Below are positions 51,605-60,049 of a DNA stretch of 61,211 bases, piece after piece; position 1 is the stretch's first letter, and every line of letters begins with the position of its first letter. The position numbers were made by a program, and so were the translations under genes. The notes under the pieces are model-generated. The model searched no databases. It saw only the letters and a program-made list of their open reading frames with translations, and was not told the DNA's origin. The stretch covers positions 1-61,211 of the forward strand of contig NZ_JAUQSX010000021.1 of assembly GCF_030581005.1 (NCBI RefSeq), written 5' to 3'. Source of the DNA: Hymenobacter mellowenesis. GTDB taxonomy: Bacteria; Bacteroidota; Bacteroidia; Cytophagales; Hymenobacteraceae.

Positions 51605-51678
51605 TAGCGGGAGGCGGGCTCGAACCGCCGACCTCAGGGTTATGAATCCTGTGCTCTAACCAGCTGAGCTACCCCGCC
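51605..51678 (-). tRNA. tRNA-Met (CAT)
   Basis: A 74-nt cloverleaf on the minus strand: acceptor GGCGGGG with 3' strand TCCCGCT (G-U pairs at 1-72 and 7-66), a D arm with GCTCAGCTGGTTAGAGC, the anticodon loop TTCATAA with anticodon CAT complementing 51642-51644, and a T arm with GGTTCGAGC. CCA is not encoded. Elongator tRNA-Met is most likely; the minor tRNA-Ile with lysidine also carries CAT and cannot be fully excluded. Confidence 0.93.
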
Positions 51679-51692
51679 GGGTTTTGTGGGTG

Positions 51693-51724
51693 CAAAGGTA
51701 CGCTGACGAAAAGCCGCCGTGCAA
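51693..51724 (-). promoter_or_regulatory. Promoter of tRNA-Met
   Basis: On the minus strand TACCTTTG (51693-51700) and TTG (51722-51724) are 21 nt apart. The -7 box lies 15 nt before the tRNA 5' end. Confidence 0.6.
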
Positions 51725-51750
51725 GCCCACAGGCCAAAAAACACTGTTTT

Positions 51751-51758
51751 TATCTTGC
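51751..51758 (+). promoter_or_regulatory. Promoter -7-like box TATCTTGC
   Basis: Upstream of the START-like domain gene, 51 nt before its ATG. It has the same TAnCTTGC form as at 4956 and 47780. Confidence 0.35.
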
Positions 51759-51808
51759 GCCCCGTTGTTTTCAAACCAGGGAGGGCGCCGAATTTCCGAC
51801 TTCCTCTG

Positions 51809-52222
51809 ATGGCTTTATCTGATACTCAAACGAAAGCGCGCTTCGTGGTGGAATTCCCCATCAATGCCTCGCCCAAAATTCTTTTCCCTTATCTGGCCAC
51901 CGCCTCGGGCCTTTCCCAGTGGTTTTGCGACGATGTGCGCTATGTGGAGGGCCAGCGCCTCAATTTTATCTGGGACAACGACAACCATTACGCCGAAATT
52001 TCGGGCCAGCGCCTGAATCGTGCCGTGCGCTTCGTTTTCCTCGATGAGCAGCGCCAGCCCGTGACCGATGCCAGCTTCCTGGAGTTCACCCTCGACTCCT
52101 CGCAGGTGACGGATGAGGTTTACTTGCGCGTAATTGATTATTCGGCGGCCCACGATGCGCGCGAACAGCATGAAATGTGGGAAGGCCTGGTGGGCAAATT
52201 GCGCGAGCAGGTGGGAGGATAG
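51809..52222 (+). CDS. START-like domain protein
   Basis: The 137-residue protein is of the START/SRPBCC (helix-grip) fold: a beta strand at 8-16 (FVVEFPINAS), a helix with SGLSQWFCDDV (about 33-43), then antiparallel strands (LNFIWDN, AEISGQR) and a long C-terminal helix (HEMWEGLVGKLREQV). This matches a Bacteroidota group related to AHSA1 proteins that bind hydrophobic ligands or chaperones. The ligand is unknown. The ATG at 51809 fits the domain start; the longer frame begins in the tRNA promoter region. Confidence 0.82.
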   Translation: MALSDTQTKARFVVEFPINASPKILFPYLATASGLSQWFCDDVRYVEGQRLNFIWDNDNHYAEISGQRLNRAVRFVFLDEQRQPVTDASFLEFTLDSSQVTDEVYLRVIDYSAAHDAREQHEMWEGLVGKLREQVGG

Positions 52223-52324
52223 GCTGAAATTTGGCCAGACCGGGTATTTCCGGGCCTAGCGGTACTTTTTCCTTCCTGTCATCGTTTTGCCCAAAGCCAC
52301 AACCGATGCCAAGGGGCACATTTT

Positions 52325-53779
52325 ATGCTTAAGAAGCTCGATAAACTTATTCTTAAGGCCTTTGCCGGGCCCTTCCTGCTCACATTCGCCGTAGTGCAGT
52401 TCATTCTGCTCACCCACACGCTGTTGAAATACCTCGACGATATCATCGGCAAGGACTTGGGCACGGGGGTATTGCTGAAATTGCTATTCTACTTCAGTGT
52501 CCTGATTGTCCCTGTTTCGCTGCCGTTGGCCGTACTGCTGTCGTCGCTGATGACGTACGGCAACCTAGGCGAACACCACGAACTGACGGCTATTAAAGCC
52601 TCTGGCATTGCGCTAACGCGCATTTTGCGCCCAGTGCTGCTGTTGACAGCGGCGCTGGCCGTAGGCGCTTTCTGGTTTAACGAAACGATTGTGCCGCGCG
52701 CTAATCTGAATGCCTACAGTTTGTTGTGGGATGTGCGCCAGCAGAAATTGGCCTTGGATATCCGGGAAGGCGTTTTCTACAACGGCATTCCCGGCTACAC
52801 CATCAAAGTGAATAAGAAAACCGGCGAAAACGGTGACCGACTGCACGGCGTTATGATTTACGACCATACCCAGAAGTCGGGCAACGCTACTGTGATGCTA
52901 GCAGATTCAGGCCGTATGCGCACAACACACGGTGGCGGGTATTTAGCTTTTGAACTCTTTCATGGCCACAACTACGTGGAGCAGCCCGATGCCCAAGACC
53001 GGGCCGGAGCAAGCTTCGTTCGCCAGGCATTCGACCACAACGTAATTACGTTTTCGCTCGCTTCCTTCGGCATGACGACAACTAAAAAAGAGTTGTTTGC
53101 GCAAAACCGGATGATGCTGAACATACCACAGCTACACTACGCCACCGATTCGGTGCAGAAAAAAATGCACCGCGAGGAGCAACTTCTGCCGATGCAGATG
53201 AATTCGTACTATTCTTATTTGCGCTTTGATACGACGGGACGGGCGGCCAATCGCAAAGTAGAAGGCTGGCAGGTGCCCGTGAAGCGGCTGGCTACGCTGA
53301 CGCCGCCGGTTATGGAGCAGGCCCTCAATCGCGCCCGCAACCTGAAAACATATGCCGATTCCTCGGCGGAGCGACTGACGGACTTGGCCAAAAATTCGGC
53401 CTTGTTTCGCATTGAGATTTTTCGCAAATATTCGCAATCCGTTGCAGTACTGCTCATGTTTTTGATTGGCGCGCCGCTTGGTTCCATTATCAAAAAAGGC
53501 GGCTTGGGTGTGCCCATTCTCATTTCCATCCTCTTCTTCATCGTGTACTACGTGCTCAGCATCATGGGCGAGAAGTACGGCCGCGAGTTTGTGATGCCGG
53601 TGGGCATCGGCATGTGGATGTCGAATCTGGTGCTGCTGCCAGCGGGGTTGTTTTTCCTATATCAGGCGTACAACGACTCCGGCTTGCTGGAACTGGATTT
53701 CTGGCGTCGGCTGCCGCAGCGGCTGGGCATTCCGGCCCTGCGCAAAATCACGGAGCCGGAAGAAGAGTTGGTGGCTTAA
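52325..53779 (+). CDS. LptF/LptG family lipopolysaccharide export permease
   Basis: The 484-residue inner membrane permease is of the YjgP/YjgQ family, part of the LptBFGC machine that pulls lipopolysaccharide from the inner membrane toward the outer membrane. Three helices lie in residues 14-115 (LLTFAVVQFILLTHTLL, then FYFSVLIVPVSLPLAVLLSSL), a long periplasmic beta-jellyroll domain spans ~120-360, and three helices are at about 375-460 (including VAVLLMFLIGAPLGSI). Only one member is present here; its partner permease and LptB must be elsewhere. Functionally linked to the lpx genes, though 40 kb away. Confidence 0.9.
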   Translation: MLKKLDKLILKAFAGPFLLTFAVVQFILLTHTLLKYLDDIIGKDLGTGVLLKLLFYFSVLIVPVSLPLAVLLSSLMTYGNLGEHHELTAIKASGIALTRILRPVLLLTAALAVGAFWFNETIVPRANLNAYSLLWDVRQQKLALDIREGVFYNGIPGYTIKVNKKTGENGDRLHGVMIYDHTQKSGNATVMLADSGRMRTTHGGGYLAFELFHGHNYVEQPDAQDRAGASFVRQAFDHNVITFSLASFGMTTTKKELFAQNRMMLNIPQLHYATDSVQKKMHREEQLLPMQMNSYYSYLRFDTTGRAANRKVEGWQVPVKRLATLTPPVMEQALNRARNLKTYADSSAERLTDLAKNSALFRIEIFRKYSQSVAVLLMFLIGAPLGSIIKKGGLGVPILISILFFIVYYVLSIMGEKYGREFVMPVGIGMWMSNLVLLPAGLFFLYQAYNDSGLLELDFWRRLPQRLGIPALRKITEPEEELVA

Positions 53780-53836
53780 GCGTCGGCTTCTACGACAAAA
53801 CTTTCGACGCTGCTTTCATCCTGTTTTTAAATTTCG

Positions 53837-53844
53837 TACCTTTG
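53837..53844 (+). promoter_or_regulatory. Promoter -7 box TACCTTTG upstream of rpsO
   Basis: An exact TAnnTTTG match followed by CGGCACC, 77 nt before the rpsO start. It is identical to the tRNA-Met box. Confidence 0.55.
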
Positions 53845-53921
53845 CGGCACCCCAATGTGTGGGGTAGTCAAATTTTCTTTTTTCATCCTAAAATCTAAGA
53901 CGGGGTCACACCTATCAACCG

Positions 53922-54197
53922 ATGATTTTAAATACCGAAGCCAAACAGGCCATCTTCGAAAAGAACAGCCTGCAGAAGTCAAAAACCGATACCGGTTCGG
54001 CCGAGTCGCAAATCGCCCTCTTCACCCACCGCATCACCCACCTCACCGAGCACCTCAAGGTGAACAAGAAGGACCACAGCACCCGTCTGGGCCTCCTGAA
54101 GCTCGTAGGTAAGCGCCGCAGCATGCTGGATTACCTGCAGCACCGCGAAATCAACCGCTACCGCGCCATCATCAAGGAGCTGGGCATCCGTAAGTAA
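53922..54197 (+). CDS. rpsO: 30S ribosomal protein S15
   Basis: The 91-residue protein binds the central domain of 16S rRNA. It has the conserved DTGSAESQIALFTHRI (about 22-37), HLKVNKKDHSTRLGLLKLVGKRR (~46-68) and LDYL segment. In many bacteria rpsO is next to pnp, as here, and S15 feeds back on its own leader. A strong terminator separates it from pnp. Confidence 0.97.
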   Translation: MILNTEAKQAIFEKNSLQKSKTDTGSAESQIALFTHRITHLTEHLKVNKKDHSTRLGLLKLVGKRRSMLDYLQHREINRYRAIIKELGIRK

Positions 54198-54210
54198 GTC
54201 CAGAATCTGA

Positions 54211-54251
54211 GAGTAGGGAGCCTTCCAACGAAGGTTCCCTACTCTTTTTTT
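54211..54251 (+). terminator. Terminator after rpsO
   Basis: GAGTAGGGAGCCTTC (54211-54225) pairs with GAAGGTTCCCTACTC (54230-54244) with one G-T pair, loop CAAC, followed by seven T residues. Confidence 0.95.
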
Positions 54252-54397
54252 GTTCGGGTTGGTTTGGCGCCGAGGCTACCCCCGACGGTTGGTTTTATCG
54301 GCGCACCGCTGTTATCAATACCTGAGTAACGAGGGCCGCTGGCGGCACTCGTTTTTGGCTGCTCGCCCGCTGTCGCTTTTCCAAGCAAACCCCGCTG

Positions 54398-56569
54398 ATG
54401 TCCCAACCCCACGCCATTACCAAAACCCTGGCGCTGCCCGACGGCCGCGTCATCTCCATCGAAACCGGCAAGCTGGCCAAATTCGCTGACGGCGCCGTCG
54501 TGGTGCGTCTCGGCGACACCATGCTGCTCGCCACGGTGGTGTCGGCCCCGAGCCAGCGCGAAGGCGTTGATTTCCTGCCGCTGTCGGTTGATTACCAGGA
54601 GAAATTCGGCTCGGCCGGCAAGATTCCCGGCTCGTTTCAACGCCGCGAAGGCCGCTTGAGCGACTACGAAATCCTGATTTGCCGCCTCGTCGACCGCATC
54701 CTGCGGCCGATGTTCCCCAAAGACTACCACTACGAGGTGCAGGTGATGATTACCCTCATCTCGGCCGATAAAGAAGTGCAGCCCGACGCGCTGGCCGCCC
54801 TGGCCGCCTCGGCCGCGCTGTCGATTTCTGATATTCCGTTTGCTGGCCCGATTTCGGAAGTGCGCGTGGCGCGCATCGACGGCCAGTTTCAGATTAACCC
54901 CAAGACCTCCGACCTTGCCCGCGCCGACATGGACCTGATGGTGGGCGCTACGGCCGACTCGGTGGCCATGGTGGAAGGCGCCATGAAGGAAGTGAGCGAG
55001 GAGGAAATGGTGGCGGCCATTGCCTTCGGCCACGAAGCCATCAAGGCCCAGTGCCAGTTGCAGAAGGAACTAGCGGAGGCCGTGGGCCGCACGCCGGAGT
55101 CGCAGCCCCGCGAGTACCCCAAGTACGAGGAAAACGAGGCGCTGAAAAAGCTCATTCAGGAAGGCGTTTACCAGGGTGCTTACGACGTGGCCCGCTCGGG
55201 CAACACCAGCAAGGGCGGCCGCAAGGAAGGCTTCTCGGGCGTGAAGAAGGCGTTCCTCGACAAACTCGTGGCCGAGCAGCCGGAGCTGGACATGAAAATG
55301 TTCAGCCGCTATTATGGCTCGGCCGAGAAGAAGGCCATTCGCGACATGATGGTGAAGGAGCGGGTGCGCCTCGACGGCCGCCAGCTCACCGAAATCCGCC
55401 CCATCTGGTCGGAAATCAACTATTTGCCCGGTGCGCACGGCTCGGCCATCTTCACCCGCGGCGAAACCCAAAGCTTGACTACGGCCACGCTCGGCACCAA
55501 GCTCGATGAGCAAATTATCGACCAGCCGCTGACCAAGGGCTACTCGAAGTTCATGCTGCACTATAACTTCCCCGGTTTCTCGACCGGCGAAGTGAAGCCA
55601 AACCGCGGCGCTGGCCGCCGCGAAATCGGCCACGGCAACCTGGCCCTGCGTTCACTGCGCCAGGTGCTGCCTTCGGAAGAAGAAAACCCCTACACCATCC
55701 GCATCGTGTCGGACATCCTGGAGTCGAATGGCTCCAGCTCGATGGCTACCGTGTGCGCCGGTTCGCTGGCTTTGATGGACGCGGGTGTGAAAATTACGTC
55801 GGCCGTGGCGGGTATCGCCATGGGCTTGGTGCAGGATAAGGAAACCGGTGAGTACGCGGTGTTGAGCGACATTCTTGGCGACGAGGACCACCTTGGCGAC
55901 ATGGACTTCAAGGTGACCGGCACGGAGAAAGGTATTTGCGCTTGCCAGATGGACATTAAAATCCAGGGTCTGAGCAATGAGATACTGACCGCTGCTTTGC
56001 ATCAGGCACGGGAAGGCCGCTTGCACATTCTGCGTGAGATGGCGAAGACGATTTCGGCCCCGGCTCCGGAGCTGAAACCGCATACCCCGCGTTCGCACAA
56101 GATGCTCATCGACAAAGAGTTTATTGGTGCGGTAATCGGGCCGGGCGGCAAGGTGATTCAGCAGATTCAGAAGGACACCAATGCCACGGTGATTATTGAG
56201 GAGAAGGACGAGAAGGGCCACGTGAGTATTTACGCCTCCAACCAGGAGGACATGCAGGGCGCCATCGACCGGATTCGCGCCATCGCGGCCCAGCCCGAAG
56301 TGGGCGAGGTGTACAAAGGCAAAGTGCGCAGCATTCAGCCCTACGGCGCTTTCGTGGAGATTATGCCGGGCAAAGACGGCCTGCTGCACATCTCGGAAGT
56401 GACGCACGAGCGGATTCAGACGCTGGAAGGCCTGTTGGAAGTGGGTCAGGACATTGACGTGAAACTGGTGGAAATCGATAAGAAAACCGGCAAGTACCGG
56501 CTCTCGCGCAAAGTGCTGCTGCCGAAACCGGAAGGTGCGGCTGCCAGCAACGGCGAAGCCAAAGCCTAA
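54398..56569 (+). CDS. pnp: Polyribonucleotide nucleotidyltransferase (PNPase)
   Basis: The 723-residue trimeric 3'-5' phosphorolytic RNase has a first RNase PH domain (about 10-145), an all-helical linker (150-260), a second, catalytic RNase PH domain (~330-560, with FPGFSTGEVKPNRGAGRREIGHG and the acidic GDEDHLGDMDFKV), KH (about 575-630, IGPGGKVIQQIQKDT) and S1 (about 640-705, GEVYKGKVRSIQPYGAFVEI) domains. It is involved in mRNA decay and tRNA or sRNA turnover. Complete. It is 200 nt after rpsO, the classic order. Confidence 0.97.
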   Translation: MSQPHAITKTLALPDGRVISIETGKLAKFADGAVVVRLGDTMLLATVVSAPSQREGVDFLPLSVDYQEKFGSAGKIPGSFQRREGRLSDYEILICRLVDRILRPMFPKDYHYEVQVMITLISADKEVQPDALAALAASAALSISDIPFAGPISEVRVARIDGQFQINPKTSDLARADMDLMVGATADSVAMVEGAMKEVSEEEMVAAIAFGHEAIKAQCQLQKELAEAVGRTPESQPREYPKYEENEALKKLIQEGVYQGAYDVARSGNTSKGGRKEGFSGVKKAFLDKLVAEQPELDMKMFSRYYGSAEKKAIRDMMVKERVRLDGRQLTEIRPIWSEINYLPGAHGSAIFTRGETQSLTTATLGTKLDEQIIDQPLTKGYSKFMLHYNFPGFSTGEVKPNRGAGRREIGHGNLALRSLRQVLPSEEENPYTIRIVSDILESNGSSSMATVCAGSLALMDAGVKITSAVAGIAMGLVQDKETGEYAVLSDILGDEDHLGDMDFKVTGTEKGICACQMDIKIQGLSNEILTAALHQAREGRLHILREMAKTISAPAPELKPHTPRSHKMLIDKEFIGAVIGPGGKVIQQIQKDTNATVIIEEKDEKGHVSIYASNQEDMQGAIDRIRAIAAQPEVGEVYKGKVRSIQPYGAFVEIMPGKDGLLHISEVTHERIQTLEGLLEVGQDIDVKLVEIDKKTGKYRLSRKVLLPKPEGAAASNGEAKA

Positions 56570-56595
56570 GCCCAACCGTAGGCCTGAACTAATAG

Positions 56596-56621
56596 CAGAG
56601 GAAGCCTGTTGGCTTCCTCTG
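56596..56621 (+). terminator. Hairpin after pnp
   Basis: CAGAGGAAGCC (56596-56606) pairs with GGCTTCCTCTG (56611-56621) around TGTT. There is no T-run, so termination efficiency is uncertain. Confidence 0.7.
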
Positions 56622-56691
56622 ACTTAGGGACTGCCCGAACGGACTTTTCTTTCGTATAACCCCATCAGATATCGTTCTTACCTAGTCCCCC

Positions 56692-57555
56692 ATGAGACAG
56701 CTAAAAATTAGTAAGCAGATTACCAACCGCGAAAGCCAGTCGCTGGACAAGTACCTCCAGGAGATTGGCAAGGTTGATTTGCTCACGCCCGATGAGGAGG
56801 TGACGCTCGCGCAGCGCATCCGCGACGGGGACCAGCAGGCGCTGGAAAAATTGACCAAAGCCAACCTGCGTTTCGTCGTGTCGGTTGCTAAACAGTATCA
56901 GAACCAGGGCCTTTCGCTGGGTGACCTTATCAACGAAGGCAACCTCGGCCTCATCAAAGCCGCTAAGCGCTTCGACGAAACCCGTGGTTTTAAATTCATT
57001 TCGTACGCCGTTTGGTGGATTCGTCAGTCGATTCTGCAAGCCTTGGCCGAGCAGAGCCGCATTGTGCGTCTGCCTCTGAACCGGGTGGGTTCGCTTAACA
57101 AAATCAGCAAGTCCTTCTCCGAGTTGGAGCAGAAATTTGAGCGCGAGCCTTCGCCCGAGGAAATTGCTGAAGTGCTGGAACTGACTACTTCGGAAGTGGT
57201 GGACACGCTGAAAATCAGCGGCCGCCACGTGTCCGTGGATGCGCCTTTTGTGCAGGGCGAGGAAAACCGTCTGCTCGACGTGCTCGAAAACGAGGACGAG
57301 GAGTCGCCGGACATGGCCCTGATGAATGACTCGCTCCGCAAGGAAGTGCAGCGGGCGTTGAGCACGTTGACCAAGCGCGAGGCCGATGTGATTACACTCT
57401 ACTTCGGGCTGAATGGCGAGGCTGCGCTGACGCTCGAAGAAATCGGTGAGAAGTTCAACTTGACCCGTGAGCGGGTGCGTCAGATTAAGGAAAAGGCCAT
57501 TCGGCGGTTGCGGCACACGTCGCGCTCGAAGGCGCTGAAACCGTATCTGGGCTAA
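56692..57555 (+). CDS. rpoD: Primary RNA polymerase sigma factor (RpoD/SigA family)
   Basis: The 287-residue sigma-70 protein is of the short Bacteroidota type lacking region 1.1. Region 1.2 begins near residue 15 (QSLDKYLQEIGKVDLLTPDEE), region 2 spans about 50-125 (core binding, and melting residues in RGFKFISYAVWWIRQSI), region 3 follows, and region 4 includes the helix-turn-helix LTLEEIGEKFNLTRERVRQIK (~240-262). Its relatives recognise TTTG and TAnnTTTG promoter elements, which fits the boxes found in this window. Confidence 0.95.
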   Translation: MRQLKISKQITNRESQSLDKYLQEIGKVDLLTPDEEVTLAQRIRDGDQQALEKLTKANLRFVVSVAKQYQNQGLSLGDLINEGNLGLIKAAKRFDETRGFKFISYAVWWIRQSILQALAEQSRIVRLPLNRVGSLNKISKSFSELEQKFEREPSPEEIAEVLELTTSEVVDTLKISGRHVSVDAPFVQGEENRLLDVLENEDEESPDMALMNDSLRKEVQRALSTLTKREADVITLYFGLNGEAALTLEEIGEKFNLTRERVRQIKEKAIRRLRHTSRSKALKPYLG

Positions 57556-57578
57556 CTTCTGCTTAGTTTTGTTGTTGC

Positions 57579-57609
57579 AAAAACCCCGGCTGTAAGGTTG
57601 GGGTTTTTT
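57579..57609 (+). terminator. Terminator after rpoD
   Basis: AAAAACCCC (57579-57587) pairs with GGGGTTTTT (57600-57608), followed by a further T. Canonical. Confidence 0.9.
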
Positions 57610-57673
57610 GTACAACCTGTGCGGTGAGCTTGGGCTTACCGTGAGACTTTTATCTTGAAAAATAGCTTCAACA

Positions 57674-57693
57674 CGGCAAGCGAAAGCTTGCCG
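57674..57693 (+). promoter_or_regulatory. GAAA-tetraloop hairpin just before trxB
   Basis: CGGCAAGC-GAAA-GCTTGCCG is a perfect 8-bp stem closed by a GNRA tetraloop, ending 9 nt before the trxB ATG. It could affect ribosome access or mRNA stability. Confidence 0.5.
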
Positions 57694-57702
57694 CCCAACG
57701 CA

Positions 57703-58638
57703 ATGGCTGAACACATTAAATGTCTGATTATTGGCTCCGGCCCGGCTGGCTATACTGCGGCGATTTATGCGGCCCGAGCCAACATGGCGCCCGTGATGTA
57801 CATGGGTTTGCAGCCCGGCGGCCAGCTCACTATTACGAATGACGTAGAGAATTTCCCCGGCTACCCGGATGGAATTATGGGGCCGGAGATGATGGAGGAC
57901 CTGAAAAAGCAGGCCACCCGCTTCGGAACGGATATCCGTTACGGCATTGCCACGGCGGTAGATTTTTCGGTGACGCCGCGCAAAATCACTATTGATGAAA
58001 GCACGGAGCTGACTGCTGACGCCGTGATTATTGCCACTGGTGCTTCGGCCAAGTGGCTGGGGCTGCCCTCGGAAGCCAAACTGAACGGCTCGGGCGTGTC
58101 GGCCTGCGCGGTGTGTGACGGATTCTTCTACCGCGGGCAGGAAGTGGCCATTGTGGGCGCCGGCGATACGGCAGCGGAGGAGGCGACCTACCTGGCCAAC
58201 CTGGCCAGCAAGGTGACCATGATAGTGCGCAAGAGCGAAATGAAGGCCTCGAAAATCATGCAGAAGCGCGTGCTCGACAACCCCAAGATTGAGGTGCTGT
58301 TCGATACGGTGACGGATGAGATTCTGGGCGAGCACGCGGTGGAAGGTGTGCGCGTGAAGAACGTACTGACGCACGAAACGCGGGAGATTCCGCTGACGGG
58401 CTTCTTTGTGGCCATCGGGCACGAGCCGAATTCGAAGATTTTCCAGCCCTACCTGCACCACGACGAGCAGGGCTATTTGAAAACGATTCCTGGCAGCAGC
58501 AAGACCAACATCGACGGCGTATTTGCTTGCGGCGACGTACAGGACTACACCTACCGGCAGGCCGTGACGGCTGCTGGCACCGGCTGCATGGCCGCGCTGG
58601 ATGCCGAGCGGTACCTCGCGGCAATGGGCATACACTAA
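57703..58638 (+). CDS. trxB: Thioredoxin reductase
   Basis: The 311-residue FAD/NADPH enzyme reduces thioredoxin in the cytoplasm. The FAD motif is GSGPAGYTAAIYAAR (about 11-25), the redox-active disulphide CAVC lies at about 136-139 in the NADPH domain, the NADPH motif GAGDTAAEEATYL follows at ~155-167, and the second FAD contact FACGDVQDYTYRQAVTAAGTG is near 280-300. I start at the ATG at 57703, since the longer frame runs from a TTG through the leader hairpin. No thioredoxin gene is adjacent. Confidence 0.96.
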   Translation: MAEHIKCLIIGSGPAGYTAAIYAARANMAPVMYMGLQPGGQLTITNDVENFPGYPDGIMGPEMMEDLKKQATRFGTDIRYGIATAVDFSVTPRKITIDESTELTADAVIIATGASAKWLGLPSEAKLNGSGVSACAVCDGFFYRGQEVAIVGAGDTAAEEATYLANLASKVTMIVRKSEMKASKIMQKRVLDNPKIEVLFDTVTDEILGEHAVEGVRVKNVLTHETREIPLTGFFVAIGHEPNSKIFQPYLHHDEQGYLKTIPGSSKTNIDGVFACGDVQDYTYRQAVTAAGTGCMAALDAERYLAAMGIH

Positions 58639-58668
58639 ATTTTGTGTTACCGTGTTAGTTAAAGACGT

Positions 58669-58787
58669 GTTAGAAAGAGCGAGCTTTGTGGTTCGTCCTT
58701 TCTAACCGTTTTGTTTTAGACCAAACGGCGTGTTGACAAGTACTTAAGTTCTTATCAACGGCCTTTCTCTGCTTGCTTTTGATATTC
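58669..58787 (+). other. Structured gap between trxB and the M23 peptidase
   Basis: Three hairpins follow one another: GTTAGAAAG/CTTTCTAAC (58669-58706), CCGTTT/AAACGG (from 58706) and GTTGACAAG/CTTATCAAC (about 58732-58759). The first may terminate trxB. The others are in the leader of the next gene. Confidence 0.5.
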
Positions 58788-59897
58788 TTGAAAATAATTC
58801 GTTGGCGCCCGGCGCTGCTGCTGCTGGCTTTGTTATTGTTGCTGACCGGCTTGAGCCCTGCGCAGGCGCAGCGCCGCAAACCGCCTCGTACCAAGGCCAA
58901 AGCCGGCAGCACGTCCGGCAAGTCGGACTTCTTTCGCATCAAGACCCCCAAGATGCGCTACGTGCGGCCGGACACCACCACGGTAATTGAAACCGAGGAA
59001 ATCCCGGATGAGAATTCGGATGCCGCGAAGTCCATTTACTTCAACCCGGCCAAGAAGCTCAGCATTGTGAGCGAAGACACGACGACGCTGAACGAGGGCG
59101 GGCAGGAAATTGTGGAGATGTCGGAGGAGGTGCTCATCGACTCGTCGTGGGTGAAAGTAGCGGGCTACTACTCCATTTGGGACACGCACCGGGTGAACCC
59201 GTACCGCGTGGATGGCCGCAGCTACCGCGACTCGCTGAAACTACGGCTCACCGACCCGCCCCGGCAGCGCTATGCTAAAATGCCGCTTGTGACGACACCC
59301 ATTACGTCGGGCTTTGCCTTCCGGGGCTACCGCTGGCACTACGGCATGGACTTGGATTTGGAAACCGGCGACTCGGTGAAAGCCGTGTTCGATGGCGTGG
59401 TGCGGATTCAGGCCTGGGACGGCGGCGGCTACGGCAACTACATTCTGGTGCGGCACTACAACGGGCTCGAAACCGTGTACGGCCATCTGAGCAAGTCGCT
59501 GGTGACGGTGGGCACCTTCGTTAAAGCCGGCCAGCTTATCGGCTACGGCGGCAGCACGGGACGTAGCACGGGCTCGCACCTGCACTTCGAGGTGCGCTAC
59601 CAGGGCAACCCCATCAACCCGGTGCTGATGTACGACTTTCCCGGCTACAAGCTGCGCAAGGACAATTTTACTATTACCTCTCAGCTGTTCAACTACTACA
59701 GCCGGGCGCTGGGGCACCGTAGCAGTAGGAGCAGTGGTTCGCCTTCTCGGGCCCGGCAGGTGGTCACGCACCGGGTACGCTCGGGCGATACGATGTCGGA
59801 AGTGGCCGAAAAGTATGGGGTGCGCGTGAGCACCCTGCGCAAGCTGAACCCGGGCGTGAAGACCTTGCAGCCGGGTAAGAAGCTGCGGATTAAATAA
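58788..59897 (+). CDS. M23 metallopeptidase with C-terminal LysM domain
   Basis: The 369-residue cell-wall peptidase has a signal peptide (residues 1-28, basic start then LLLLALLLLLTGLSPAQAQ), a linker, the M23 endopeptidase domain (about 165-280) with zinc ligands in HYGMDLD and HLHFEV, and a LysM peptidoglycan-binding domain (about 325-369, THRVRSGDTMSEVAEKYGV). It cuts peptide cross-links during growth or division. There is no ATG before the signal peptide, so a TTG at 58788 (MKIIRWRP) is the probable start; an upstream TTG at 58773 is possible. Confidence 0.88.
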   Translation: MKIIRWRPALLLLALLLLLTGLSPAQAQRRKPPRTKAKAGSTSGKSDFFRIKTPKMRYVRPDTTTVIETEEIPDENSDAAKSIYFNPAKKLSIVSEDTTTLNEGGQEIVEMSEEVLIDSSWVKVAGYYSIWDTHRVNPYRVDGRSYRDSLKLRLTDPPRQRYAKMPLVTTPITSGFAFRGYRWHYGMDLDLETGDSVKAVFDGVVRIQAWDGGGYGNYILVRHYNGLETVYGHLSKSLVTVGTFVKAGQLIGYGGSTGRSTGSHLHFEVRYQGNPINPVLMYDFPGYKLRKDNFTITSQLFNYYSRALGHRSSRSSGSPSRARQVVTHRVRSGDTMSEVAEKYGVRVSTLRKLNPGVKTLQPGKKLRIK

Positions 59898-59915
59898 GCG
59901 CCGCCAGCACCAAAC

Positions 59916-60019
59916 AGAACGTCATGCAGAGCGCAGCGAAGCATCTTGCCCGCCACCACTAATCAATTGTTTTTAGTGACTGCAAGCAAGATGCTTCGCT
60001 GCGCTCTGCATGACGTTCT
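59916..60019. repeat. Hairpin repeat element, copy 8
   Basis: AGAACGTCATGCAGAGCGCA... (from 59916) pairs perfectly over 34 nt with the right arm ending 60019. Both arms carry CAGAGCGCAGCG in place of CTGAGCGCAGTCG in other copies. Followed by TTTATT. Confidence 0.92.
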
Positions 60020-60049
60020 TTATTCTATTAATTCATCAAAACTGACCTA

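Noticed and set aside
51605..51678. tRNA-Ile (CAT) instead of tRNA-Met
   Set aside because: Acceptor and D-arm sequence look like elongator tRNA-Met of this phylum; a TilS-target comparison would be needed to exclude Ile fully.
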